NCBI GenBank assembly: GCA_009840545.1
Contig: VXNM01000009.1
Location: 465,427-529,426, forward strand
Source: Gammaproteobacteria bacterium
GTDB taxonomy: Bacteria > Pseudomonadota > Gammaproteobacteria > Pseudomonadales > Azotimanducaceae
DNA length: 64,000 bases
Direction: 5' to 3'
A program made the translations under genes and the position numbers. Position 1 is the stretch's first letter. Every line of letters begins with the position of its first letter. The notes under the pieces were generated by a model, which did not search any database, was not told the DNA's origin, and worked only from the letters and a program-made list of their open reading frames with translations. Positions 46,845 through 55,574 of the stretch are shown here, one piece after another.

Positions 46845-48788
46845 CTAGCCACCCATCTCGTCGGAACTTGGATCTTCGATTTCCGATTCGCTCTCTGTGG
46901 ACGGATCCGTCATCTCGGGCACTTCTCCGAATCGAGCGAGAAGAGCTTCTTCTAACTGTGCCGGACGTACTCTTTTCTCCAGGATGCAACCTTTCGAGTC
47001 GAGCAAGAATCCTTTGGGTATAGCAAGAACACCGTATGAGGTAGCTGTAGCTCCTTTCCATCCGTCCATCTCGCCAAGGTCAATCCAAGGAAGTTCGTGG
47101 TCTGTCGATCCTCCTTCCCAATCCTCAAATGCACTATCGATCGACACGCCGACGATTTCGAAACCGAGGTTGTTGTACGCACTGTACAGTCTCTTAAGTT
47201 CAGGAAAATCCGCAATGCATGGTCCACACCAAGATGCCCAGAAGTCGATGAGCACCAACTCTTTCTCAGCCAAAACATCGTACAGTGCAACTTCCGTCCC
47301 TTCCAAGTTTGCCAGGGTGAATTCCGGTGCTTTCTGGCCAGGAATGAGACTCTCGTCGTTTTCCTCAGACTCGATGAACCAAACTACCCGATCTCGAGCC
47401 TGATTTATGCGCTTGACATAGCGATCCTCGTCGAACAAAGTAACGAGCCTGTCGTACACCGGTAGCGCATCGCTTCGATTCTCGGCACCAAATGCTCCTA
47501 ACTCCATTGCGAGCAGTGATTTGATCGGACTCTCGGACTGTGTACTGATTGCTTGCAGAGCAGCCTGTTGAATTCCATCGAGCTGCTGCCGGAGTTTGTA
47601 GTACTCTGGTAGACCAATAGAGCTCGAGGTCCGAAAATTGGCGGACGGACTGGCTGCCAATACAGCATGCTCGCAACCTTCGGCCGCTGGCTTTTGGGGA
47701 TCTTCTAACACTATAACGACCGAGTCTTCTCCGTCAGTTGCGCTATCCTCATCGGCTTCTGCCGCCAAAGTGATTTCTGTTTCTGTGGAGTCGTCAGATT
47801 CCGTTGAATCGGAAGCGATCTGTTCGTCTGAAGCTACTTTATCGTCTGTATCTTGATTTTCTTCGGTGCCTGAATGAGCGGCCTGACGTTGATCTTCCCA
47901 ATCAGCCATGAATTGTGCGTAGGCTTCGGCGTACTTGTCGAATGTCGACAGATACTCTTCCGTCTGCTGCCAGCTCTCGATTAGAGCGGCATGCATGCCA
48001 ACTCCTGATGTTGCTAGCAAATCTGGCGCTCTACCACGCGCATAGACAGTGATCTCAGAACCCGGCTCCACCAATATGTCTTGGGTTGATGCGTAGTAAG
48101 AGTTGCCTGGTGCAGACAAAAACACCTGTACACGAGCGGGTTCATCAATGTCCCCTTCAATCAAGAAGGTGTCGTTCTCAAGCAATACCGCACCTAGACT
48201 GAGACCCTTGACCTTTCCTTCATCGTCATATTGCAATGCTGAAGCAGTCAAGACAGCATGTGACAGATCCTCGTCAACTGAACTGAAATCACCAGCAATG
48301 GAGAATTTCTTTTTGGCATCTTTGGTTAAGCGCGAACTTCCCATCATGGCCAATTCGTCCGTAGGATACGACCCCAAGTAGTCCAACACTGCAAATCTTG
48401 TTTTGCCACCAGGGGACAAGACAGCAGATGCCGTCAGCGGCTCGTCCTCACCAATATCAACGGCGATCTCGACAGTGGTCGGTTTGTCGACTACTCCAGT
48501 CAACTCCAAAGTTCCCTCGGAAAAGTCTCCCGAGGCGAGTTCAACTGTCTTAACATCTCCATTCCATCTCGTTGCCTCATAGGAAACCGTCACCGATACG
48601 GAGGTTGGGTCTAGGCGCATCTCGGGTTCATCGTTCGAAGAGCCATCCGGGGCTACTTCTTGCGGCTCGTTATTTTCTACGACAACGAGTTCGCCGGTGA
48701 TTGTGTATGGTTCTGGGGGCTCAAAGCTACAAGATGCAAGCAGTGCTGCCATGAGCACAACTGCAATCACGCAAAATAAATTTTTCAT
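46845..48788 (-). CDS. TlpA-like thioredoxin lipoprotein with acidic linker (paralogue)
   Basis: A 647-residue lipoprotein (lipobox LLASC) with the same layout as the gene at 3600-5510: N-terminal PYTITGELVV, beta-rich domain, low-complexity Asp/Glu/Ser linker, the motif PAAEGCEHA, then a C-terminal TlpA-like domain (GQKAPEFTL...FWASWCGPC, redox Cys pair at about 520-524) and an acidic tail. Both copies share APEFTL, LPWIDLGE, IPKG and LDSKGCI. GAGAG precedes the ATG by about 9 nt. Probably a periplasm-facing thiol-disulphide protein. The two copies lie about 41 kb apart, so this is a dispersed duplication. Confidence 0.82.
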   Translation of the reverse strand: MKNLFCVIAVVLMAALLASCSFEPPEPYTITGELVVVENNEPQEVAPDGSSNDEPEMRLDPTSVSVTVSYEATRWNGDVKTVELASGDFSEGTLELTGVVDKPTTVEIAVDIGEDEPLTASAVLSPGGKTRFAVLDYLGSYPTDELAMMGSSRLTKDAKKKFSIAGDFSSVDEDLSHAVLTASALQYDDEGKVKGLSLGAVLLENDTFLIEGDIDEPARVQVFLSAPGNSYYASTQDILVEPGSEITVYARGRAPDLLATSGVGMHAALIESWQQTEEYLSTFDKYAEAYAQFMADWEDQRQAAHSGTEENQDTDDKVASDEQIASDSTESDDSTETEITLAAEADEDSATDGEDSVVIVLEDPQKPAAEGCEHAVLAASPSANFRTSSSIGLPEYYKLRQQLDGIQQAALQAISTQSESPIKSLLAMELGAFGAENRSDALPVYDRLVTLFDEDRYVKRINQARDRVVWFIESEENDESLIPGQKAPEFTLANLEGTEVALYDVLAEKELVLIDFWASWCGPCIADFPELKRLYSAYNNLGFEIVGVSIDSAFEDWEGGSTDHELPWIDLGEMDGWKGATATSYGVLAIPKGFLLDSKGCILEKRVRPAQLEEALLARFGEVPEMTDPSTESESEIEDPSSDEMGG

Positions 48789-49104
48789 TGGTTTAAGCTC
48801 TCAAAAGCTTAGTGTTTTCGTCCATTCAAACCAGCGACTCTACAAACCTATGAAATGCAGACAGAGTGTGGAATTTAATCGGATTTGGATTACGGACACT
48901 TCGCGACCCCAATTGGAAAACCGACTGTGATGGTGAGCACTAGTACTGTTCAAGAACTTCCCAAACTAAGTTTCTAGCCACTGTTTGGCTCCAAGTTCGT
49001 GTAGGAGAGACGGTATGCAGCTGGAGGCTCGTTGTGTACCTACTCCACATCGATAGAATTTCTCAACACTCCGTGCTTGAAATTCCAATACGCTCAACAT
49101 CACG
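48789..49104. other. Divergent intergenic region, 316 bp
   Basis: It lies between the leftward TlpA-like gene and the rightward phoX. It contains an SD-like GAGAG for the leftward gene. I looked for a Pho box and found only weak partial matches (CTGTGAT and CTGTTCA about 21 nt apart near 48926-48947), too degenerate to call. Confidence 0.35.
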
Positions 49105-50949
49105 ATGAAAACTCTCCCCGAAGACGATCAATCCCAATCATCCCCCTTTCATCAGGTAGTCGAAGACGCGTTTTCTCGCCGAACAGTATTGACGGGAACG
49201 GCTAGCGCAGCTCTTTTCACGATGTTCGGGTGCGCTATTACAAACAACGGACTTCGTGGCGCAACAGACAAAGACTCGAACGGCCCATCCGAATTGATGC
49301 AATTTAGTCCCGTTAGTCTGCAAAAAGCAACAACTCCTGCGAATCAACAGTGGCCGCTGATTTCAGACGACTATCAATACGATCTAATTCTCCCTTGGGG
49401 GGATCCCATCGATCCTTCCGGTCCAAAGTTCTCGTGGCCGCCCAATCCCGAAGACCAAGCACAGCAAATCGGGATAGGACATGACGGTATGTGGTTCTTT
49501 CCAGACCCAAAACGCCCCAACACCAAAGGTGCTCTTGCACTCAATCACGAATTTGGATCGTCTACAGTGATTTTCGGAAAGCTAGTCCCACAAAATCTCG
49601 ATGAAGCACGTGTGTCGCAACATGCACACGGTGTATCAATCCTGAACATCGAACGTATTGGGGGGAAATGGAAGGTCGTTGGCGGCAACAATTCGAGACG
49701 CATTCATGTAAACACTCCTGTCGAGTTTTCGGGTCCGGTAGCAAACCACGCTCTCTTGCAAAATCCAGCCAATAACATGCCTCGAGGCACACTCAACAAC
49801 TGTGCGATGGGACACACGCCGTGGAATACATACCTGACATGTGAGGAAAACTGGCCCTTCTATTTTGGCTCCACGTCGTCGGAATTTGAACCAACCGAAG
49901 AACAGAAACGTTACAACCTGGTGGGGCGCTCATTCTATGGTTGGCATGACTTTGACGCTAGGTTTGATCTTCAGGACGATGGTTTTGCAAACGAGAGCAA
50001 TCGATTTGGTTGGGTCGTAGAGATTGATCCCTGGAACGCTAGACAAAGACCGGTAAAACATACTGCATTAGGTCGATTTGGTCATGAAGGAGCTACTGTT
50101 GCTGTGGGCAGGCATAGGCGGGTCGTCGTTTACATGGGAGATGACTCTGGAGGCGAACACATCTATAAGTTTGTGGGTAATTCTGACTACGAAACGACTC
50201 TGGGGAGAGGAATTTCGCCGCTTTCAGATGGACGTTTATACGTTGCTCGATTCAACGACGACTTCACCGGTGACTGGCTCGAGCTCTCGACGGACGTCAG
50301 TTCGTTGGCGGAGAGGTTCGCAGATGATGCCGAGATATTGACCTTTCCTCGTATTGCTTCGAAGGTCGTTGGAGCAACTCCCATGGATCGACCTGAATGG
50401 ATTGCCATCGCCCCGAACCAAGACGTCTATTGCACGTTGACCAACAATGCTGGTCGAACTGAACCCAACGCCGCGAATCCAATGGCTCCAAACATACATG
50501 GTCACATCGTGAGATGGCGTGACAGTGATGATCACACAGGGACGACCTTTACTTGGGATGTATTTACACTAGCCAGGGACACACAACACACGGAGAGTCT
50601 GTTTTCAAGCCCCGACGGACTTTGGGCAGACCCGGACGGTCGATTGTTCGTGGAAACGGATGGTACCCAAACAGATGGCGAAAGCACTATCAATAACCAA
50701 TTGCTGGTCATGGATTCCAATTCAGGCGAAATTCGAAGATTGTTCACTGGCGTCAGTGGATGCGAAATCACTGGATTGGCAGTTACTCCCGACCGTAGAA
50801 CGATGTTCATTAACATTCAGCATCCGGGAGTAGAAGCACGTTCCCCAACCACCGGACATACCTTTCCCGATCTTGGTGGAACAAATGCAATTCCACGCGA
50901 CTGCACTGTGGCCATATCGCGCAAAGATGGTGGCATAGTTGGATCTTGA
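49105..50949 (+). CDS. phoX: PhoX-family phosphatase (DUF839), Tat-exported
   Basis: A 614-residue enzyme of the PhoX/DUF839 family, calcium- and iron-dependent alkaline phosphatases that release phosphate from organic esters in the periplasm or outside the cell. A twin-arginine signal, SRRTVLTG (Arg25-26), matches the known Tat export of PhoX. Family motifs: GALALNHEFG, NNCAMGHTPWNTYLTCEENWPFYF, GDDSGGEHIYKF and SSPDGLWADPDGRLFVETDG. A Cys at 43 after the hydrophobic stretch could be a lipid anchor. Together with plcP-agt 2.5 kb upstream it suggests adaptation to low phosphate. Confidence 0.9.
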   Translation: MKTLPEDDQSQSSPFHQVVEDAFSRRTVLTGTASAALFTMFGCAITNNGLRGATDKDSNGPSELMQFSPVSLQKATTPANQQWPLISDDYQYDLILPWGDPIDPSGPKFSWPPNPEDQAQQIGIGHDGMWFFPDPKRPNTKGALALNHEFGSSTVIFGKLVPQNLDEARVSQHAHGVSILNIERIGGKWKVVGGNNSRRIHVNTPVEFSGPVANHALLQNPANNMPRGTLNNCAMGHTPWNTYLTCEENWPFYFGSTSSEFEPTEEQKRYNLVGRSFYGWHDFDARFDLQDDGFANESNRFGWVVEIDPWNARQRPVKHTALGRFGHEGATVAVGRHRRVVVYMGDDSGGEHIYKFVGNSDYETTLGRGISPLSDGRLYVARFNDDFTGDWLELSTDVSSLAERFADDAEILTFPRIASKVVGATPMDRPEWIAIAPNQDVYCTLTNNAGRTEPNAANPMAPNIHGHIVRWRDSDDHTGTTFTWDVFTLARDTQHTESLFSSPDGLWADPDGRLFVETDGTQTDGESTINNQLLVMDSNSGEIRRLFTGVSGCEITGLAVTPDRRTMFINIQHPGVEARSPTTGHTFPDLGGTNAIPRDCTVAISRKDGGIVGS

Positions 50950-50999
50950 ACCAGATTCTTGTTGAATTAGCGAGCTAGCAGTCAATAGTTCATAGCCGG

Positions 51000-51524
51000 A
51001 TGGACGCAGAACTTCGAAGGACTCACCACAGACTAGGTATTCCAGCCAATTACGAGAGTAGTAGTCGACTTGTGCTTCAAGTCACACCAAACGACCTCGT
51101 CTCAATAGGTTGCGACATATTTGGCAGACCCCAGAGAATGCGTGCAATAGCAGCTGAAGCGTGGTCGCGTATGCGGGATGGGGCTAGCGATCAGGGAATC
51201 GATGTGAAAGTTGTCTCAGCATATCGATCAATCGACTATCAGACTTCGCTAATAGAGAGACTACTTGAGCAAGGACAACTGATCGAAGAGATCTTGACGC
51301 GAGTTGCTGCTCCAGGGTTTAGCGAGCACCAAAGCGGATGTGCTTTAGACCTAACCAGCGAACACGCTGCGCCGCTCGAGGAGGAATTCGAACAAACCGA
51401 CGCATTTAAGTGGTTAACGAGAAACGCTTCACAATTTGGATTCTATCTCTCATATCCTCGTGGAAATCGGTTCGATGTAATTTATGAGCCTTGGCATTGG
51501 TGCTATCGAGTCACAGGTCATTAA
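51000..51524 (+). CDS. VanY/LAS-family D,D-carboxypeptidase-like protein
   Basis: A 174-residue M15/LAS peptidase: zinc site FSEHQSGCALDL with His110 and Asp117, catalytic EPWHWCYR with Glu163 and His166, and SAYRSIDYQ upstream. These enzymes trim D-Ala-D-Ala or L,D/D,D links in peptidoglycan peptides. It has no signal peptide or membrane segment from the chosen ATG at 51000, which would place it in the cytoplasm (as for recycling enzymes) unless export is unusual. It lies 50 bp after phoX and may be co-transcribed. Confidence 0.85.
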   Translation: MDAELRRTHHRLGIPANYESSSRLVLQVTPNDLVSIGCDIFGRPQRMRAIAAEAWSRMRDGASDQGIDVKVVSAYRSIDYQTSLIERLLEQGQLIEEILTRVAAPGFSEHQSGCALDLTSEHAAPLEEEFEQTDAFKWLTRNASQFGFYLSYPRGNRFDVIYEPWHWCYRVTGH

Positions 51525-51586
51525 TTCGTGGAACCCCTCACATGCAGATGTCAAGGTTTTATTCGAACACTCATTGAAGAGATTTC

Positions 51587-53521
51587 TTGCCTAACAACTT
51601 GTTGAGTTCCAGTCAGATGTTGGCATATACACCACTCGCTAAACACGACATCATTCGCGACTACTGTAGTCGTGGGCTGGTTGTGTTGGCTCCTGAATCT
51701 CTTGGCGTCCCAACGAGTGTACACGAGAGCATTTTTGAATCAGAAGTAGCGCAATTGAGGGCTCGCAAGTCAATTAACTGTAGCTCGATACCCCAAATTC
51801 TCGATGTACTGAGTTCACCTGGCGTCAAGACCGCGTGCGACGCTGTTCTTGGAAAGAACTGGGCGATTGTTCCATTTACTCACAACACTCCCTTTATGAG
51901 CGGCTCTCACGACCAACACTGGCACAAAGATGACAATGGTCCGTTCAATGCCAGAAAGCATCGACACCACCATGCTGTTCAAGCAGAGCTCTTGTACTAC
52001 CCGCAGGAAGTTCTCGGGAACATGGGTCCGACCGCAACTGTGCCCTACTCACAGTATTGGACGTTCAATCACGAGGAGAATCAAGACAACTTTGCAGGTG
52101 CGGATCATCTCGACTTTGCCTACCAGCTTGATGGTATGGAAAGAGTCCCTGTAGCTGGACCTAAATCACCGTATTCGGTTGAAGAGATCACAAACAGGCA
52201 GACCGACCATGATGAACGCTTGCGGAATGCAGTACTCAGTCTGAACTGGCCACTGAATCAACCGTTTGAAGTGGGACCACTCAAAGCAGGAAGCATCGTT
52301 CTCTATTCTCACAATCTGCTCCACCGAGGAAACCATCGACGAGATGCCTGGGAATCTTGGAGGGACAATCCTCGATTTATGTGGCGCTTTTGGCTTTATC
52401 GAACTACGGAGTCCTATGGACCCAAACCTACCTCTCTCAATTGGCGTAAATTAGGATCCGATGAGCTGACAGGAGTCAACCGAGCGTCGCTGGACGCAGG
52501 ATTGGAGGCGACTTGGAACTACCACTGGAGATGGATGCACACTGGTTCAAGTGACCGAGAACACAGATCTCAGAAAACTCCACGTCCAGCTGTTTCAGCT
52601 TCTGAACTCAAAGTGCTACGCGAGCAAATGTTGGGTCTTGGAGACGAAAACGAGCCCAGTCGGCTCGGCGCAGCATATGTTCTTGCCAAACACGCTGAAG
52701 AGCCTTCTTCATTGTCGGTGTTGGAGGATGCTCTGCATAGTGACCGAGAGAGCGTTCGACGCGCAGCAACCTACGGACTTGCAGCTTCTGGCTCTCTCTC
52801 TACTCCTGTGCTACTTCGAGCTGTTGACTCTCCTGTCAGGTGGATCCGCAAAGCAGCTGTTTTCTGCCTTGGGGAGTCAGGTGAGACTTCTCAAGAGGTC
52901 TTGGAGCGCATTGAATTCCTGCTCCTGAACGATCCGTCCGTCTACGTTCGAAGTGTGGCGGCCTCAGCCCTTGGATGCTTCGTCAGAAGATCCATTGGTC
53001 AAGACTTCGATCGCACACTGGTTCAAAGGTCTGCAAAGTCCATGCTCCGTTGCCTAGAAGTAGAAGTGAATCGCTTGGCAATGGATCGAGCACAAGGCAG
53101 GAGCATCAAGATGGTTCGACCTACCGACGAATGCGATATCTGTGAAGGAATCGGAATTGACTACGGCCTCGCTCGTTTCAAACCCGTTCGCTCAGCTGTT
53201 CGTGAGAATGTACTTTGGTCTATTGTGATTTTGTGCTCGCACGATCCTCATTTATTGGGTAGTACGTTGAAACCTCTTTGCGAAGCCTTGTGCCACATTA
53301 TCGAAAACGAGAAAAACATCTTTGTAGTTGGATTTGCAATGGATGCGTTGAATCGCCTACATCAGAACCGCGATGGAGATGCACTTGACATAAACACGAA
53401 CTTGAAGGAGATGCTTCTTTCCTCACCACTTCTGCCGACTGAATGCCTCGTTCAAGGCGGTATGTCCCCGTCAGAAATTCAACACCTTGATTCAAAACTT
53501 AGAGCAAAGTCTGCAATGTGA
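51587..53521 (+). CDS. PhyH-like dioxygenase fused to HEAT repeats
   Basis: A 644-residue fusion. The first ~300 residues are a PhyH-family oxygenase: metal ligands H113 and D115 in DQHWHKDD, distal H246 in SHNLLHRGNH, and a downstream Arg (RFMWRFWLYR, about 267-272). Residues about 335-500 hold HEAT/armadillo-like repeats (GAAYVLAKHAEEPSSLSVLEDALHSDRESVRRAATYGLAA; RWIRKAAVFCLGESGE; VYVRSVAASALG), followed by a helical tail with CDICEG. The HEAT part suggests the substrate or partner is a protein. Start: TTG at 51587 or ATG at 51617. It converges with the HAD gene, 23 bp apart. Confidence 0.82.
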   Translation: MPNNLLSSSQMLAYTPLAKHDIIRDYCSRGLVVLAPESLGVPTSVHESIFESEVAQLRARKSINCSSIPQILDVLSSPGVKTACDAVLGKNWAIVPFTHNTPFMSGSHDQHWHKDDNGPFNARKHRHHHAVQAELLYYPQEVLGNMGPTATVPYSQYWTFNHEENQDNFAGADHLDFAYQLDGMERVPVAGPKSPYSVEEITNRQTDHDERLRNAVLSLNWPLNQPFEVGPLKAGSIVLYSHNLLHRGNHRRDAWESWRDNPRFMWRFWLYRTTESYGPKPTSLNWRKLGSDELTGVNRASLDAGLEATWNYHWRWMHTGSSDREHRSQKTPRPAVSASELKVLREQMLGLGDENEPSRLGAAYVLAKHAEEPSSLSVLEDALHSDRESVRRAATYGLAASGSLSTPVLLRAVDSPVRWIRKAAVFCLGESGETSQEVLERIEFLLLNDPSVYVRSVAASALGCFVRRSIGQDFDRTLVQRSAKSMLRCLEVEVNRLAMDRAQGRSIKMVRPTDECDICEGIGIDYGLARFKPVRSAVRENVLWSIVILCSHDPHLLGSTLKPLCEALCHIIENEKNIFVVGFAMDALNRLHQNRDGDALDINTNLKEMLLSSPLLPTECLVQGGMSPSEIQHLDSKLRAKSAM

Positions 53522-53544
53522 GCCCTGTCGGGGTGAGTCGGTTC

Positions 53545-54240
53545 TCACGAGTTCATGAGTAGTTGATCGACAAGCTCTTGTAGGTTGGTGTAGGTCCACT
53601 TCGCTTTCTCGTCGACTTGCTTCGTAGCACCAGGTCGTCCAGAAGTCCGATCGATCCACACGGAGTCGATGCCAAGGCTATTGGCTGGCGAAATGTCATG
53701 AAAGACACTTTGTGCTACGTGTAGCAACCTGTCCTTTTTTCCAATTTCGGCAACAGCAACGTTGAACATTTCGGTGTTTGGTTTGTAGCATCCAGTGTCT
53801 TCGGCTGTAACTACGAAATCGAACTCGACGTTAAGAGCTTCTCGTGTGATCGCAAACAGATCGTTATCGGTATTTGTAATCACAGCCAATTTGAAGCCTT
53901 TCTGTAGCGATTCAAGTGCGTCGATCGTGTCTTCAAACGCGCCCGCTCTTGCAACACACTCCTCAAACGTGTCGTAGTCTTTACTTCGAGGTTTAAAACC
54001 CAGTCGGAATCCATATCTATCCAGGACACGGCGCAGCACACTCCTGTACGTCCCACCCTGAATCTGTTCCTCGGGTTCCCAGTTGGCAAAGTACTCCAGA
54101 ACCACGTCGTCGTTCATGTTTGCGTCGTGCGATTGCAACAATTCCTGTAGAGTGGAGACGATTGCAGACTCCCAGTCGACCAGAGTTCCGTAGCAATCGA
54201 AAGAAATGACGTCGTAGTCCGACGCTTGCGGTTGACTCAT
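53545..54240 (-). CDS. HAD-superfamily hydrolase, haloacid dehalogenase type II-like
   Basis: A 231-residue HAD enzyme of the (S)-2-haloacid dehalogenase-like group: nucleophile motif ISFDCYGTLVDWE (Asp15), ITNTDND for the second motif, VVTAEDTGCYKPNTEMF, and HVAQSVFHDISPANSLGIDSVWIDR. Most relatives are phosphatases or dehalogenases of small molecules. Its ATG overlaps the stop of the CULT-domain gene as ATGA, so the two proteins are made together. The substrate is unknown; coupling to a ligand-binding CULT protein is striking. Confidence 0.88.
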   Translation of the reverse strand: MSQPQASDYDVISFDCYGTLVDWESAIVSTLQELLQSHDANMNDDVVLEYFANWEPEEQIQGGTYRSVLRRVLDRYGFRLGFKPRSKDYDTFEECVARAGAFEDTIDALESLQKGFKLAVITNTDNDLFAITREALNVEFDFVVTAEDTGCYKPNTEMFNVAVAEIGKKDRLLHVAQSVFHDISPANSLGIDSVWIDRTSGRPGATKQVDEKAKWTYTNLQELVDQLLMNS

Positions 54241-54623
54241 CCGCTACGATCCAACTTCTGCGTGACAATCTTGGCGACGAGCAAACCAAAAAAGCTATCT
54301 CCTGACGCAAATAACCAACCCAAGTGGTCCTCACAATTCCCACAGGTCGCCATCTTCCAACGATAGCCCGGAAACCAAGTGTCCGCATGATGTGCTGTCC
54401 CTCTTGTGGAGCAACCAAGTGCATGTCGATAGCATCGAAAGTGATGGACAACTCCAAAGGGATTTACGAATTCGTGCTCAATCGCTCCTTGAATTTCGTG
54501 AGTATCAGCTGCATCCGCCAAGACGTGTGAACACCGAGAGCACACAACCACACTCTCAGGTCTAGGTGGAATCCAATCGAGTTCTTCCTCAAAAATATTG
54601 GAAAGAGTTTCTAATTCAGCCAT
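54237..54623 (-). CDS. Single-domain CULT (cereblon-like) protein
   Basis: A 128-residue stand-alone CULT domain, the ligand-binding fold of eukaryotic cereblon also known from bacterial proteins such as the Magnetospirillum isoform 4. Zinc ligands: Cys28 and Cys31 (VVCSRCSHV), Cys94 and Cys97 (ATCGNCEDH). The tri-tryptophan cage that binds cyclic imides/glutarimides is complete: W83 and W89 in DTWFPGYRWKMATC, W103 in HLGWLF. NPFGVVHHFRCY and the WFPGYxW core align residue by residue with cereblon. ATG at 54623; its stop overlaps the next gene's start by 4 nt. The natural ligand of bacterial CULT proteins is not settled. Confidence 0.92.
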   Translation of the reverse strand: MAELETLSNIFEEELDWIPPRPESVVVCSRCSHVLADAADTHEIQGAIEHEFVNPFGVVHHFRCYRHALGCSTRGTAHHADTWFPGYRWKMATCGNCEDHLGWLFASGDSFFGLLVAKIVTQKLDRSG

Positions 54624-54806
54624 CGGTGTGGATGGAGTCGTGAGTCAATGAAGCGTTCATGGCTAGAACAATTTATCAGATACGCCAATCCACTTCTTAA
54701 GAGCGTTGAAAGAACCATGTTCGTGCTCAGTCGATGTTCTACGTGATCGCTCAAATTGCGGCATCATGCATTTCTAGCCAGCACCAATATTCGATGTTCT
54801 GAGTGA

Positions 54807-55574
54807 CTAGAGTTTGAGGATCTCTGCGCGCGTTTGAGATTGGATAGAGTCGAGACCGGGTGCGTCCGGAAGTGCTTTGAATGCGCCTCGCAAGTTCTCC
54901 GACCACATTCGTCTTAGGGTCAGCAAGTATTCATTGTCCTCATCAAGGCTTCGATGTATTGCGGCGGCGTACGAGTCGTTCATGTAAACCAAGTATTCAA
55001 TGGGTGGGCCTACCGCAGCACTACTTCGCATCGTTGAATCCATAGACACCAGTCCACACATCACCGCAACGGACACAGTTGTCTCCTCCACCAAGATGCG
55101 ATCAAGTATTGGTTTCCCGTACTTTACTTCTCCCACTTGAAGAAACGGGGTCGATTGACTTGCGTGAACGAAGTTTCCTTCTGGATAGACATGAATGAGA
55201 CCCGGAGAATCGTTCATGAGCTGTCCACCCAATATGAAAGACGCTTCGGGTCTGAAGTCTTTTTTCAGTCGCTTATTTGCGTGTTTGTTCTGTTCCGTTA
55301 CAGATATTTCACCGATGTATTCGGCAGCCTCATCCAATGTTGAAACACTAGCCAAACACGTTCGAGACTGTTCCCTCAAGTCACGCTCGACCTGCGCTAC
55401 GACGCCTTGTGTAGTAGCGAGATTGCCCGATACCAACAAGACGAGAAATCGGCGTTCGTGTTTAAACACATGCATCTTGCTGTAGGTATTAATGTGATCC
55501 ACACCTGCATTGGTACGTGAATCGGAAATGAAGACCAATCCTTCACGCGTTGAAATACCCAAGCAATATGTCAT
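54807..55574 (-). CDS. anbu: Anbu, bacterial proteasome-related peptidase
   Basis: A 255-residue N-terminal-nucleophile hydrolase of the Anbu (ancestral beta subunit) type. It begins MTYCLGISTREGLVFISDSRTNAGVDHINTYSKMHVF: Thr2 becomes the nucleophile after Met removal, with Asp18 and Lys33 in the proteasome catalytic positions. PEASFILGGQL and VAVMCGLVSMDSTMRSSAAVGPPIEYLVY are family features. Known Anbu forms open-ring assemblies in the cytoplasm. Usually Anbu is next to transglutaminase, alpha-E and ATP-grasp genes; these are absent here. The ATG at 55574 needs no leader peptide, consistent with the family. CULT lies 183 bp downstream on the same strand. Confidence 0.93.
   Translation of the reverse strand: MTYCLGISTREGLVFISDSRTNAGVDHINTYSKMHVFKHERRFLVLLVSGNLATTQGVVAQVERDLREQSRTCLASVSTLDEAAEYIGEISVTEQNKHANKRLKKDFRPEASFILGGQLMNDSPGLIHVYPEGNFVHASQSTPFLQVGEVKYGKPILDRILVEETTVSVAVMCGLVSMDSTMRSSAAVGPPIEYLVYMNDSYAAAIHRSLDEDNEYLLTLRRMWSENLRGAFKALPDAPGLDSIQSQTRAEILKL

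Noticed and set aside
48920..48950. Possible Pho box before phoX
   Set aside because: Only two degenerate CTGT-type half-sites about 21 nt apart, not the standard 11-nt repeat of CTGTCAT.
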